Assembly: GCA_022575985.1 (NCBI GenBank)
Contig: JAKSXM010000272.1
Location: 1,860,001-1,924,000 of the forward strand
Length of the DNA stretch: 64,000 nucleotides
Direction: 5' to 3'
Source: Anagrus nilaparvatae
Taxonomy: Eukaryota; Arthropoda; Insecta; Hymenoptera; Mymaridae
The translations under genes were made by a program, and so were the position numbers. Position 1 is the stretch's first letter. Each line of letters starts with the position of its first letter. The notes beneath the pieces are model-generated. The model was not told the DNA's origin. It ran no database searches and worked only from the letters and a program-made list of their open reading frames with translations. Shown here piece by piece: positions 10,801 through 23,084 of the stretch.

Positions 10801-13800
10801 TATAGCAAATTCATACTTCGGAAAACGGTGTTAAATACTTTGGAAAACGGTGTTAGCTACTATATAAATAGAAAATTTATATAAATTAATTCAAAAAGCT
10901 CGTCTAGCAACTTGATACTTTGGAAAACGGTGTAGGATACTTTGGAAAACGGTGTTAGCTACTTTCGAATTTGGAATTTAAGTTAGGTAAGTTAGCATGC
11001 TTAAAAAAGTTCTTCTAGCAACTTCATACTTCGGAAAACGGTGTTGGGTACATTGAAATACGGTTTAAGCTGCTTTTGAATTAGGAATTTTAGGTGGGAT
11101 GCTTCAAAAAAGTTTTTCTAGCAACTTCATACCTCGGAAAACTGTATAAGATACTTTGGAAAACGGTGTTAGCTACTCTATAAATAGAAAATTGAGGTAA
11201 GATTATTAAAAAAGCTCATCTTGCAACTTTATACTTCGGAAAATGGTGTGGGATACTTAAAAAAAACGGTGGTAGTTACTTAGGAAATCGGTTTTAGCTA
11301 CTTTTGCATTCGGAATTTAAGTTAGGATGCTTCAAAAAGTTCGTCTAGCAATTTCGTACTTCGGAAAGCGGAGTTGGGTACATTGGAATATGGTGTTAGC
11401 TGCTTTTGAATTAGGAATTTGAGGTGGGATGCTTCAAAAAAGTTCTTCTAGCAACTTTATATTCCAGGCAAACGGTGTTGGTTACTTTTTAATTAGGAAT
11501 TTTAGGTAGGATGTATCAAAAAAGTTCTTCAAGCAACTTCATACTTTGGAAAACGATGTTAGATACTTTAGAATACAGTGTTAACTACTTTTGAATTCGG
11601 AATTTAAGTTAGGTAAGTTAGGATGCTTCAAAAAGTTCTTTTAACAACTTCATACTTCGGAAAACGGTGTTGGGTACATTGGAAAACGGTGTGAGTTACT
11701 TTTTAATTAGGAATGTGAGGTAGGATGCTTCAAAAAAGTTCTTCTAGCAACTTCATACTTCGGAAAACGGTGTGGGATCTTTGGAAAACGGTGTTACTTA
11801 CTTTTGAATTCGGAATTTAAGTTAGGATGCTTCAAAAAGTTCTTCTAGCAACTTCATACTTTGAAAAACGGTGTTGAATATTTTGAAAAACGGTGTTAGC
11901 TACTTTTGAATTCGGAATTTAAGGTAGGATGCTTCAAAAAGTTCTTCTAGCAACTTTTCACTTCGGAAAACGGTGTTGGCTACATTGGAAAACGGTGTTT
12001 GCTACTCTTTAAATAGAAAATAGAGGTAGGATGCTTCAAATAGTTCTTATAGCAAATTCATACTTCGGAAAACGGTGTTAAATACTTTGGAAAACGGTGT
12101 TAGCTACTATATAAATAGAAAATTTATATAAATTAATTCAAAAAGCTCGTCTAGCAACTTGATACTTTGGAAAACGGTGTAGGATACTTTGGAAAACGGT
12201 GTTAGATACTTTGGAAAACGGTTTTAGCTACTTTTGCATTCGGAATTTAAGTTAGGATGCTTCAAAAAGTTCTTCTAACAACTTCATACTTCGGAAAACG
12301 GTGTTGGGTACATTGGAAAACGGTGTGAGTTACTTTTTAATTAGGAATTTGAGGTAGGATGCTTCAAAAAAGTTCTTCTAGCAACTTCATACTTCGGAAA
12401 ACGGTGTGGGATCTTTGGAAAACGGTGTTACTTACTATTGAATTCGGAATTTAAGTTAGGATGCTTCAAAAAGTTCTTCTAACAACTTCATACTTCGGAA
12501 AACGGTGTTGGGTACATTGGAAAACGGTGTGAGTTACTTTTTAATTAGGAATTTGAGGTAGGATGCTTCAAAAAAGTTCTTCTAGCAACTTCATACTTCG
12601 GAAAACGGTGTGGGATACTTTGGAAAACGGTGTTAGATACTTTGGAAAACGGTGTTAGCTACTTTTCAATACGGTGTAAGCTGCTTTTGAAATCGGTGTT
12701 AACTACTTTTGAATTCGGAATTTAAGTTAGGTAAGTTAGGATGCTTCAAAAAGTTCTTCTAACAACTTCATACTTCGGAAAACGGTGTTGGGTACATTGG
12801 AAAACGTTGTTTGCTACTCTTTAAATAGAAAATTGAGGTAGGATGCTTCAAAAAAGGTCTTCTAGGAACTTCATACTTCGGAAAACGGTATTAGATACTT
12901 TTGAATACGGTGTAAGCTGCTTTTGAAATCGGTGTTAACTACTTTTGCATTCGGAATTTTAGTTAGGATGCTTCAAAAAGATCTTCTAGCAACTTCATAC
13001 TTCGGAAAACGATGTGGGATACTTTGGAAAACGGTGTTAGATACTTTGGAAAACGGTGTTAGCTTTTTTTGAATTCGAAATTTAAGTTAGGTAAGTTAGG
13101 ATGCTTCAAAAAGTTCTTCTAGCAACTTTATACTTCGGAAAACGGTGTTGGGTAAATTGGAAAACGGTGTTTGCTACTCTTTAAATTGAGGTAGGATGCT
13201 TCGAGAAAGGTCTTCTAGCAACTTCATACTTTGGAAAACGGTATTAGATACTTTTCAATATGGTGTAAGCTGCTTTTGAAATCGGTGTTAACTACTTTTG
13301 AATTCGGAATTTAAGTTAGGTATGTTAGGATGCTTCAAAAAGTTCTTCTAACAACTTCATACTTCGGAAAACGGTGTTGGGTACATTGGAAAACGGTGTT
13401 AGTTACTTTTTAATTAGGAATTTGAGGTAGGATGCTTCAAAAAAATTCTTCTAGCAACTTCATACTTCGGAAAACGGTGTGGGATCTTTGGAAAACGGTG
13501 TTACTTACTTTTGAATTCGGAATTTAAGTTAGGATGCTTCAAAAAGTTCTTCTATCAACTTCATACTTCGGAAAACGGTGTTGGGTACATTGGAAAACGG
13601 TGTGAGTTACTTTTTAATTAGGAATTTGAGGTAGGATGCTTCAAAAAAGTTCTTCTAGCAACTTCATACTTCGGAAAACGGTGTGGGATACTTTGGAAAA
13701 CGGTTTTAGATACTTTGGAAAACGGTGTTAGCTACTTTTTAATTCGGAATTTAATTTAGGTAAGTTAGGATGCTTCAAAAAGTTCTTCTAGCAATTTCAT

Positions 13801-16800
13801 ACTTCGGAAAATGGTGTTGGGTACATTGGAAAACGGTGTTTGCTACTCTTTAAATAGAAAATTGAGGTAGGACGCTTCAAAAAAGGTCTTCTAGCAACTT
13901 CATACTTCGGAAAACGGTATTAGATACTTTTGAATACGGTGTAAGCTGCTTTTGAAATCGGTGTTAACTACTTTTGCATTCGGAATTTTAGTTAGGATGC
14001 TTCAAAAAGATCTTCTAGCAACTTCATACTTCGGAAAACGATGTAGGATACTTTGGAAAACGGTGTTAGATACTTTGGAAAACGGTGTTAGCTTTTATTG
14101 AATTCGAAATTTAAGTTAGGTAAGTTAGGATGCTTCAAAAAGTTCTTCTAGAAACTTTATACTTCGGAAAACGTTGTTGGGTAAATTGGAAAACGGTGTT
14201 TGCTACTCTTTAAATTGTTGTAGGATGCTTCGAGAAAGGTCTTCTAGCAACTTCATACTTTGGAAAACGGTATTAGATACGTTTCAATACGGTGTAAGCT
14301 GCTTTTGAAATCGGTGTTAACTACTTTAGAATTCGGAATTTAAGTTAGGTAAGTTAGGATGCTTCAAAAAGTTCTTCTAACAACTTCATACTTCGGAAAA
14401 CGGTGTTGGGTAAATTGGAAAACGGTGTTTGCTACTCTTTAAATTGAGGTAGGATGCTTCGAGAAAGTTCTTTTAGCAACTTCATACTTTGGAAAACGGT
14501 ATTAGATACTTTTCAATACGGTGTAAGCTGCTTTTGAAAACGGTGTTAACTACTTCTGAATTCGGAATTTAAGTTAGGTAAGTTAGGATGCTTCAAAAAG
14601 TTCTTCTAACAATTTCATACTTCGGAAAATGGTGTTGGGTACATTGGAAAACGGTGTTTGCTACTCTTTAAATAGAAAATTGAGGTAGGATGCTTCAAAA
14701 AAGGTCTTCTAGCAACTTCATACTTCGGAAAACGGTATTAGATACTTTTGAATACGGTGTAAGCTGCTTTTGAAATCGGTGTTAACTACTTTTGAATTCG
14801 GAATTTAAGTTAGGTAAGTTAGGATGCTTCAAAAAGTTCTTCTAACAACTTCATACTTCGGAAAACGGTGTTGGGTACATTGGAAAACGGTGTTAGTTAC
14901 TTTTTAATTAGGAATTTGAGGTAGGATGCTTCAAAAAAATTCTTCTAGCAACTTCATACTTCGGAAAACGGTGTGGGATCTTTGGAAAACGGTGTTACTT
15001 ACTTTTGAATTCGGAATTTAAGTTAGGATGCTTCGAAAATTTCTTCTAACAACTTCATACTTCGGAAAACGGTGTTGGGTACATTGGAAAACGGTGTGAG
15101 TTACTTTTTAATTAGGAATTTGAGGTAGGATGCTTCAAAAAAGTTCTTCTAGCAACTTCATACTTCGGAAAACGGTGTGGGATACTTTGGAAAACGGTGT
15201 TAGATACTTTGGAAAACGGTGTTAGCTACTTTTTAATTCGGAATTTAAGTTAGGTAAGTTAGGATGCTTCAAAAAGTTCTTCTAGCAATTTCATACTTCG
15301 GAAAATGGTTTTGGGTACATTGGAAAACGGTGTTTGCTACTCTTTAAATAGAAAATTGAGGTAGGATGCTTCAAAAAAGGTTTTCTAGCAACTTCATACT
15401 TCGGAAAACGGTATTAGATACTTTTGAATACGGTGTAAGCTGCTTTTGAAATCGGTGTTAACTACTTTTGCATTCGGAATTTTAGTTAGGATGCTTCAAA
15501 AAGATCTTCTAGCAACTTCATACTTCGGAAAACGATGTGGGATACTTTGGAAAACGGTGTTAGATACTTTGGAAAACGGTGTTAGCTTTTTTTGAATTCG
15601 AAATTTAAGTTAGGTAAGTTAGGATGCTTCAAAAAGTTCTTCTAGCAACTTTATACTTCGGAAAACGGTGTTGGGTAAATTGGAAAACGGTGTTTGCTAC
15701 TCTTTAAATTGAGGTAGGATGCTTCGAGAAAGGTCTTCTAGCAACTTCATACTTTGGAAAACGGTATTAGATACTTTTCAATACGGTGTAAGCTGCTTTT
15801 GAAATCGGTGTTAACTACTTTTGAATTCGGAATTTAAGTTAGGTAAGTTAGGATGCTTCAAAAAGTTCTTCTAACAACTTCATACTTCGGAAAACGGTGT
15901 TGGGTACATTGGAAAACGGTGTTAGTTACTTTTTAATTAGGAATTTGAGGTAGGATGCTTCAAAAAAATTCTTCTAGCAACTTCATACTTCGGAAAACGG
16001 TGTGGGATCTTTGGAAAACGGTGTTAGCTATTTTTGAATTCGGAATTTAAGTTAGGATGCTTCAAAAAGTTCTTCTAGCAACTTCATACTTCGGAAAACG
16101 TTGTTGGGTACATTGGAAAACGGTGTTAGTAACTTTTTAATTAGGAATTTGAGGTAAGATGTTTCAAAAAAGTTCTTCTAGTAACTTCATACTTCGGAAA
16201 ACGGTGTTGAATATTTTGAAAAACGGTGTTAGCTACTTTTGAATTCGGAATTTAAGGTAGGATGCTTCAAAAAGTTCTTCTAGCAACATTTCACTTCGGA
16301 AAACTGTATAAGATACTTTGGAAAACGGTGTTAGCTACTCGATAAATAGAGAATTGAGGTAAGATAATTCAAAAAGCTCATCTAGCAACTTTATACTTCG
16401 GAAAATGATGTGGGATACTTTGGAAACGGTGTTAGTTACTTTGGAAAACGGTTTTAGCTACTTTTGCATTCGGAATTTAAGTTAGGATGTATCAAAAAAG
16501 TTCTTTTAGCAACTTCATACTTCGGAAGACGGTGTTAGATACTTTGGAATACGAGATTAGTTGCTTTTGAATTAGGAATTTGAGGTAGGATGCTTCAAAA
16601 AGTTCTTCTAGCAACATTTCACTTCGGAAAACGGTGTTGGCTACATTGGAAAACGGTGTTTGCTACTCTTTAAATAGAAAATAGAGGTAGGATGCTTCAA
16701 ATAGTTCTTATAGCAAATTCATACTTCGGAAAACGGTGTTAGATACTTTGGAATACGGTGTTAGCTGCTGTTGAATTAGGAATTGGAGGTGGGATGCTAC

Positions 16801-17067
16801 AAAAAAATTCTTCTAGCAACTTCATACTTCAGAAAACGGTATTAGATACTTTTGAATACGGTGGAAGCTTCTTTTGAAATCGGTTTTAACTACTTTTGAA
16901 TTTGGAATTTAAGGTAGGATGCTTCAAATAGTTCTTATAGCAAATTCATACTTCGGAAAACGGTGTTAGATACTTTTTAATTAGGAATTTGAGGTAGGAT
17001 GCTTCAAAAAAGTTCTTCTAGCAACTTCATACTTCGGAAAACGGTGTTCGATACTTTGGAAGTATTC
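4861..17067. repeat. 12.2-kb satellite core of the foldback element (~102-bp monomer)
   Basis: Roughly 120 diverged copies of a monomer of about 102 bp fill the space between the arms. A typical monomer reads GATGCTTCAAAAAGTTCTTC, TAGCAACTTCATACTTCGG, AAAACGGTGTT, GGGTACATTGG, AAAACGGTGT, then TACTTTTGAATTCGGAATTTAAGTTAG (or TTTTTAATTAGGAATTTGAGGTAG). The short motif GGAAAACGGTGTT therefore appears twice per monomer. Monomers alternate between the AATTCGG and AATTAGG types. Larger duplications are visible: 5400-6700 recurs at about 9720-11000 (offset 4320 bp at the start, shrinking to 4299 after a 20-odd bp indel). Short open frames in it, such as 9068-9259, are by-products of the repeat. Confidence 0.95.
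7640..8990. repeat. 204-bp higher-order repeat inside the satellite
   Basis: The ACGGTGTTGGGTACATT landmark (ACGGTGTTAAGT in one unit) falls at 7681, 7885, 8089, then 8213, and then 8418, 8622 and 8826. Spacings are 204 bp, except one partial unit of 124 bp at 8089-8213. Two monomer types alternate to form each unit, and neighbouring units are nearly identical. This indicates recent unequal exchange or amplification at this point in the array. Confidence 0.85.
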
Positions 17068-17289
17068 AATTTTCAACACCGTTTTTCTGTGTATAAAGTA
17101 GAAAATGGCTTTTTTTTTGTAGGTAGTAGGAAGTAGAGAAATGCGTTATGCGTACCGTTCAGCATCTGTACTGATAGTTATGTGGGACTCGGCTTAACTG
17201 GCTTTTACCAATTAAAACTGCACTCCCTTCCTACCTTATCCGAACCTATCCCGGGACTGTTTTCACATTACTTCGGGTAATCGACAGTA

Positions 17290-18020
17290 TAAGTATCCCC
17301 CGGCATTGGAAGCCTAAGTACCTGATCGTACATGATGTTCCATAGATCCGGCCTGAGGACCATTCCTTGAATTGTTACTGCAGTTACTCTCCTCAATCTT
17401 GTTCCTTGCGCAGTCTCAAATCATATTTCTCGATCGCTCAGGTAACTGCTGATGATTCTTCGCAGATATTTTGGCACCTGGAATTTCCTTAACCCTTCAA
17501 TGAAATTGCTCTATCTTGCTGATATTGCTTATGACATCGATAGTTGACTTCTGTTGGTGGAACCCGAATTCTTGGGGAGAAAGTTCTCCTGAAGTTTCAA
17601 CAGCCCTCAGTATCCGTGTTTACAGTATCTTTTTATATATTTTCTGGGCTGCGTCCAGTATTCCTGGAGGATGCAAATAGTTTTGCAGCATAGTGTCCTC
17701 TTTACCCTTACTGATAAAGACCATTCTGGCTCTTTTCCAGAGTTTGCTGAAGACACCCATTCGTGAACAAGTATTGTAAATACGTTGTTGACACTCTTGC
17801 GTGTCTATTTTCAGAATCTCAGTGGGTATTCCATCAGGTCCTGTTGCCTTTTCATTTTTGAGCGAGAATACTGCTGTTACAAGCTCATCCACGGTGAATT
17901 TGGGTATATCCTCTTCTTGATCTTCTAAAAAAGTAATTTTCTTCCTCCCTTTCATGGTGGGTAGGGAAATTTCTGTCAACTATACGGCCAACCTCCTCTT
18001 CGTTCTTAACGCCACTAGCG
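17290..18020 (-). pseudogene. R1-type LINE reverse transcriptase fragment, right arm copy
   Basis: Read on the minus strand, this copy shows the same RT landmarks as the left arm: NEEEVGRIVDRNFPTHHE, KNEKATGPDGIPTEILK and WKRARMVFISKGKED. It then continues further than the left copy, through YLRRIISSYLSDRE, an ETAQGTRLRRVTAV stretch and RPDLWNIMYDQVLRL, which corresponds to the GPDLWN region just before the YADD box of R1-type enzymes. The reading frame is broken by the shared frameshift near 17950, by stops at about 17618 and in the YLSDREI region, and by others. The catalytic aspartates are absent. The two arms share the early frameshift but differ by point changes and by the deletion in the left copy, so the fragment was already damaged when the arms formed, or the arms have been homogenised since. 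Confidence 0.75.
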
Positions 18021-18720
18021 GATATATTGCCGTATACCAAAAACGTCAGTTTGGAGATTATGTAGTCTTCATAAATCATTATTTTAAAATTCTGGTGGAA
18101 GGAATTTTAATATTTTTGCAAAATATTAACTTTTAGAAAAAGAAATTTAGTAAAGTACCTGAATAGCGCCATTTTGTATACCAAAAACGTCAGTTTGGAG
18201 ATTATGTAGGCTTGGTAAATCATTATTTTGAAATTCTGGCTCAAGGAATTTTAATATTTTTGAAAAATATTAACTTTTAGAAAAAAAAATTTAGTAAAGT
18301 ACCCTAATCGCGCCATTTTGGATACCAAAAACGTCAGTTTTGAGGTTATGTGCGCTTCATAAATCATTATTTTGAAATTCTGGCTTAGCGAATCTTAATA
18401 TTTTTCAAAAATATTAATTTTCAGAAAAAAAAATTTATTAAAGTACCCTAATCGAACCATTTTGGATACCAAAAACGTTGGTTTTGAGGTTATGTGCGCT
18501 TTGTTAATCATTATTTTGAAATTCTGGCTTAGCAAATCTTAATATTTTTTAAAAATATTAACTTTGAGAAAAAAAAATTTTGTAAAGTACCTGAACTGCG
18601 CCATTTTAGATACCAAAAACGTTAGTTTTGAGGTTAAGTAGGATTACTTTGAAATTCTGGCTAAGCGAATCTTAATACTTTTAAAAAATATTTATTTTCA
18701 GAAAAAAAAATTTTTTAAAC
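18020..18720. repeat. 144-bp tandem repeat array in right arm
   Basis: The inverse landmark AAAAACGTYAG occurs five times, with its C at 18044, 18188, 18332, 18475 and 18620 (spacing 144, 144, 143, 145). The left arm has four units, so copy number changed in one arm after the palindrome formed. Confidence 0.85.
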
Positions 18721-20997
18721 TTACTGAATTGCGCGATTTTCACCGTAAATTTCGGGGTTTAAACCGAAAAATACTAACCGAATTTTATGTAAATCACACA
18801 TGTTCATCTTCTACCCAAAAAAATAACTTTAAGATACCAGCGTCTCAGAAATACGTTTTTTTTTTTTCACTACACCCTAGTGTAAAGTATGTGAAGTATA
18901 TATAATAAATATTTGTAAAGTATCCGAGTAAGTTTGGTTAGTTGGAGTTGGTCCAAAACGTTGTAAAAATTGGTCAAACTGTTTTTTTGGCCAAAAATAA
19001 ATAAATATTTAATATCTCTGGCAATATTAAATGAATTTTGGTGAAAATAGGTACCAGGGGTTTTTTTGAGTCACTGATTACGATTTTAATGTCAGAAATT
19101 TCTCAAACACCCTGTAAACAGGAAAAACTACCCTTATTTAGGGGTTTTTTTTTAATATTTTAGAATTTAAGCTAAAAATATCAAATAAATGCTATTTTTT
19201 CAGAAAAATTAATGAAATTTTATTTTTTTATTATGCTCCGAAATTGAGATATAAGATTTAATAACAGGGTGGTTAACTACCCCAAATTTTTTGTTATTTG
19301 ATTTTAATAACCCCCCTCCCAAAATTTTCTAGATTCGTTACTGATTGCAAAGTGGTTTTTTTTAAAGCCCAATTCAAAATATCCTTTAAAATAACGCTCA
19401 TAGCACAGAAACTTGCCTTAAGCCAAAAAAAATAATTTTAAGTTCTTAAAATCCTTATTATTCTTTACCCCTTTATCGAAGTTTAGAATTAAAAATTATT
19501 TTAAGTCCCTAAATCAAAATTATGCAAAGTCCTGAAATGAAAATAATTTTCAGTTCAAAATACAACATTAAACATGTTTTTTAAATCGAAATCTAAACTC
19601 AAATCATTTTAAGTCTCTAAATTGAAATAATTCTAAGTTTATTTACCCCTTCCCCATAACGTGCTTGAAAAACCCCCTGCCTATAAACATTTGTCATGTA
19701 AAAATTTTCCATAAAATTTAATATTTACACAAATCTTTGATTTTTGTGCCTTTTTTATTACTTACTTTAGGTTTTACGGCTAATTTACAGTTGAAAAAAG
19801 TCGGAATTTGAAATTTGACTGCAGCATTTTATTGAGTTATCATCTAAACATACTGTACTTATTAGAAATAGAGGGTCCTAATGGATTAACTTAAGTTTTA
19901 TAAAATTGCTGAAAAAAAAATATTTTTGGCCATAACTTTTTTGTGGCATATGATAACGAGATGTACAATGAATCATTTCAAAGTTAAGGTTAACGCCAAA
20001 ATTTCATGTTATTTGCAAAATTTCTATTGGAACGACCATGTTTTTAAAGTTTCACCTCACAAAAAAAAGCATTAACCGTTATAAACATAACATAGGCAAT
20101 TTTAAACGGCCAAATGTTCTTACAGATGAAAAATTAAACCAAAAATTAAAATACAAATAACTGCATAATTGCTAAAAAATTTGGCTGTTTAAAATAAATA
20201 ATGTTCATGCTGCTGGCCAAAAACTGAAAATGCATTACAAAATATAAGATTTTATCCAACTTTGTCAGTCCAGAACATAAACAATAATTACTCGATAGGG
20301 CTAAAAATGAGTGGACATGTTTAGGAACAAGTGTTCTGACTTTTCATTAAAGGATTTTTTTTTCAAGCACCTCAGTCCAGATGGCGCTAAAAAATTAGCA
20401 TCAAAAAAATTGGAAAAAAGTTTATTTTGCCCATAACTTTTTTTCTGCTTATTGTAAACGGTTATGGTTGGTCTCAAAATTTTCCCAATTTTGTCTTCTT
20501 GCAAAATGATACTTATAATTTTTGTTGCAAAAGTAATATTTTTCAAGATATTTACGCCAGAACGACATGGTTTCTTAATTTTTCGTTAAACAACCATTTT
20601 CGCCATGTCATGTCTCCTTTGATATTAATCGTACGAAAAAAAAATTCGCTTCATTTGTCAAGTAAAATACTTCATATTAGCAATATATAATTTTTTTTGT
20701 AATACCAACAGTTTTTAGGTAAAATTAAAAAAACAAAAATCACTTTTCCTTGCTCTATAACTCGGAAGAGGTTCATTTAAATGAAAAATTGTATTTCATG
20801 TTTTTATGATAAAAAATGATAATTTATCGATTGGTTACGTTATTTTTTTTCACCCCTCCCCTGCCCCTAACCCATTTCGCAACTATCAGAAGTTGTTTAC
20901 TCGGGTACTGGGCACCTTTCTTAACAAAATTTAAGTTACTTGAAGTATTTACTACTTGCCTCTAATTACTGTTTCGAGATTTTACCTCCTTTCCTGT

Positions 20998-21960
20998 GTT
21001 AATATGAAAATGAATTCGAGTATTTAGTCATCCTATTAAAAAATTTCACCGTTTGAAATTGACATCTCACTGTACAATTGCTTTTATTTATGAATTAAAT
21101 CACAGTTTTATTTTTATTAAACATGAAATATGATCTGAGGGGGTTGGCGCACTTCAGCTCGAAGGGGGTTGCCCCCTAGTATGTAAAAAAATAAAAAAAT
21201 AACATACCTTTTTTTATCATGTGTTTTATATCTTATATTTGATATTTTGTGGTTATAACGCTGTTCATACCGGTATATCGGTATATCGGTATATCGGCTA
21301 TAATTCATATCGGTATATCGGCTATAATTTCGGTAGCATATTTCCGATTTGACCAAAAATCTAATGAGTTCATCTTTGACTCGGTATTAAGTTATATATA
21401 AATTTTGAACCTTATCGGAGATTACAGTGACCTTATCAAACAAAAGCGAGATTTTGTCGCGGGTATAGTCTGTGCTTCGCATATAAAACAGAAAATAATA
21501 TAAATTGAAATAATATATACTGTGCTTCACACATACAGTCTAAAAATAGATATCGCCTGTCCTAAACATGAAAAAATAAAAATTTCAAAAAATTTCATTT
21601 TATTGCAGAAGTCATATTGATTATTTATATCTTGAAAAAATACCAAAAAAGTTGATTATATATGAAAATAGATATCATCTGTCTTAAACATGAGAAAATA
21701 AAAAATGATAAATTATAATACTTTATTAATTCGTTCCTTTCATAAATTTAAATTATAAGATATTATGTATTGGTCAATACCGAACATAAAAATACAATAT
21801 AATTATTGCTTTATACAAAAATTGGTGGAATTATTTGTCAGTCTTATTACTGAGCTAAAAAATTTTTTTAATAATTTTTAAAATGGTTTATTTCAGCTCT
21901 GTATAGTAGTACGAGCCATCATCAGTAAAGTTTACTACTATAATTCCTTAGATAAATCAA
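20998..21960. other. AT-rich region with short GGTATATC tandem repeat
   Basis: At about 21268-21332 the nonamer-like unit CGGTATAT is repeated and then recurs in two larger blocks ending CGGCTATAAT. At about 21563 a TCCTAAACATGAAAAAATAAA string begins that recurs at about 23380 and 26490. No supported gene. Confidence 0.45.
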
Positions 21961-22860
21961 GATGTTAAACTTTTTTTTTTTAGGAAGAAAATAGCCCCTC
22001 CTCGCTACTTTCCGTGAGGAACAACCACCGAAACGCGGCGCGAGCATTTGCGTCACATTATTATGCGTTTACACTCTATCATGAAGTTAGAAGAAAAATG
22101 ACGGGTGATAGTTAGCATGAATTATCAGGCAAAAACCCCACGTGTGGAAAAACCTGAATGAAATTTAATGAAATTTTTAATTATTTAATTTGACTTAGGA
22201 TGTAAGAAATAAAGAGGTAGGAGTTAGGACAAGGGTATTAATAGTCCTGTAAAAAGAAAAAACAAAATTTATTTATTATTGCTCCTACGTTGAAAAAGGC
22301 CTTGATAACCAAATTTATGTTTAAAGTTTGCTGTTTAAATGGCCATTGTTCCTTAGTCTGAAACAAAACTTTGTTAATTAGTTTGTTTTAAAATAAAATC
22401 TTTAGGCATTTTATATTTATTTGAACCCTGATAATCATAACTACCAATTTTACTGATAGTCTGATACTTGGAATTTTTGCATTTTTCGTAAAAGTTTTTG
22501 GTTAGTTTGGTTGTATATTCTTTAACCGCTTTGACCTCTAGATCTTCATGGATCTTCGACAGTCTCATGTACCTGGGAGCGTTGGTTATTAGTTTAAGTA
22601 TTTTATTCTGAATAACTTGAAGCTTATTGATACTATTTTCCGATGCATTACCCCATACGGCTGGGGCATATGTAAAAACTAGTCTTATTAGCATTTTATA
22701 AATGAGTAGGCCATTTTTAATGCCTAGTGCTGAATGAGACTTTAATAGCGGCATTAGTTTACCGATAACGCCATAAAATTGATTTCTCTTTTCAGTGATA
22801 TGTTTATTAAAGTTTAATCGACGATCGAGCTGTACTCCCAGAAGATGTTAAACTTTTTAT
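21961..22860 (-). mobile_element. 5'-truncated Jockey-like LINE with target-site duplication
   Basis: The string AAGATGTTAAACTTTTT flanks the insertion on both sides (about 21959-21975 and 22842-22858). The poly(A) tail is the T tract on the plus strand at 21971-21981, so the element lies on the minus strand. The 3' untranslated part is about 390 bp (21982-22373). Only the end of ORF2 is retained, as usual after incomplete target-primed reverse transcription. Confidence 0.8.
22374..22841 (-). pseudogene. Jockey-like LINE ORF2, C-terminal fragment
   Basis: The frame opens at the 5' truncation point with HLLGVQLDRRLNFNKHI, the conserved region that follows the RT catalytic core in Jockey-type LINEs. 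It continues with KNGLLIYKMLIRLVFTYA, PAVWGNASENSINKLQVIQN and ITNAPRYMRLSKIHEDL, and ends in KQTN at 22374. These motifs (Y..-IRPI.TY--.VWG, -LQ..QNK.LR-ITNAP, IH.DL) are typical of Jockey-clade ORF2 C termini. There is no stop or frameshift within the retained ~155 codons, so the insertion may be fairly young. The RT catalytic box is missing through 5' truncation, so no active enzyme can be made. Confidence 0.85.
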
Positions 22861-23084
22861 GATACACATTTATATACCTATAGTATATCATTCTAGAGAA
22901 ATTATAGTTTATATTCATCGGTGTTTAGATAGTATAACATAATATATATACTATTATTTATGTAAATTTAGTCAATTAACAGTCTAATTACTGAAATAAT
23001 ATGATGAACAAAACTGTAATTTTTTGGCATATTTCAAACCCAATGCCAAAAAATTAAATTATAAAACTTTATTAATTCGTTCCT

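Larger units (their letters stand above)
3256..18879. mobile_element. 15.6-kb foldback element with satellite core and captured LINE fragments
   Basis: The ends are inverse copies: TAGGGTGTAGTGAAAA at 3256 and TTTTCACTACACCCTA ending at 18879. An imperfect 8-bp direct repeat flanks it (GTATAAAG before, GTGTAAAG after), consistent with a target-site duplication. Arms of about 1.6 kb (left) and 1.8 kb (right) are inverse copies of each other. Each has an outer A/T-rich tandem array of 144-bp units, then a broken R1-type reverse transcriptase fragment, then about 200 bp of GC-richer sequence. The core is 12.2 kb of satellite. Tandemly repetitive arms are the defining feature of Drosophila foldback (FB) elements. 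Capture of a foreign gene piece recalls Pack-MULEs, and an 8-bp duplication is compatible with hAT or Mutator-type transposition. The assignment to a superfamily is inference, and no transposase gene is present. Confidence 0.8.
17068..18879 (-). repeat. Right arm of the foldback element
   Basis: Inverse copy of 3256-4860. The arm boundary with the satellite is at CAATTTTCAACACCGTTTTT, mirrored at about 4840-4860. It is about 200 bp longer than the left arm, because it has a fifth 144-bp unit and a more complete RT fragment. Confidence 0.85.
3152..20997. mobile_element. ACAGG-ended DNA element, copy 1, interrupted by the foldback element
   Basis: The left end begins ACAGGAAAGGAGGTAAA and the right end is the inverse (TTTACCTCCTTTCCTGT). 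Both ends are followed inward by a CAGTAATTAGAGGCAAG-type string, so this is an imperfect terminal inverted repeat (TIR). Segments 3152-3255 and 18880-20997 together make about 2.2 kb and match, in inverse orientation, the second copy at 28056-30679. The middle of the interval (3256-18879) is a separate element inserted in the subterminal part. No transposase reading frame is visible in the non-inserted portion, so the copy is non-autonomous. The superfamily is unknown, as I see no clear target duplication. Confidence 0.75.

Noticed and set aside
4861..17067. Regularly spaced repeats resembling a CRISPR-like array
   Set aside because: There are no unique spacers; repeat and intervening DNA are both copies of the same monomer, and the context is eukaryotic. 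It is a satellite.
20301..20690. Overlapping open frames on both strands
   Set aside because: They lie in the palindromic interior of the ACAGG-ended element and recur, broken, in its other copy at 28266-28621.
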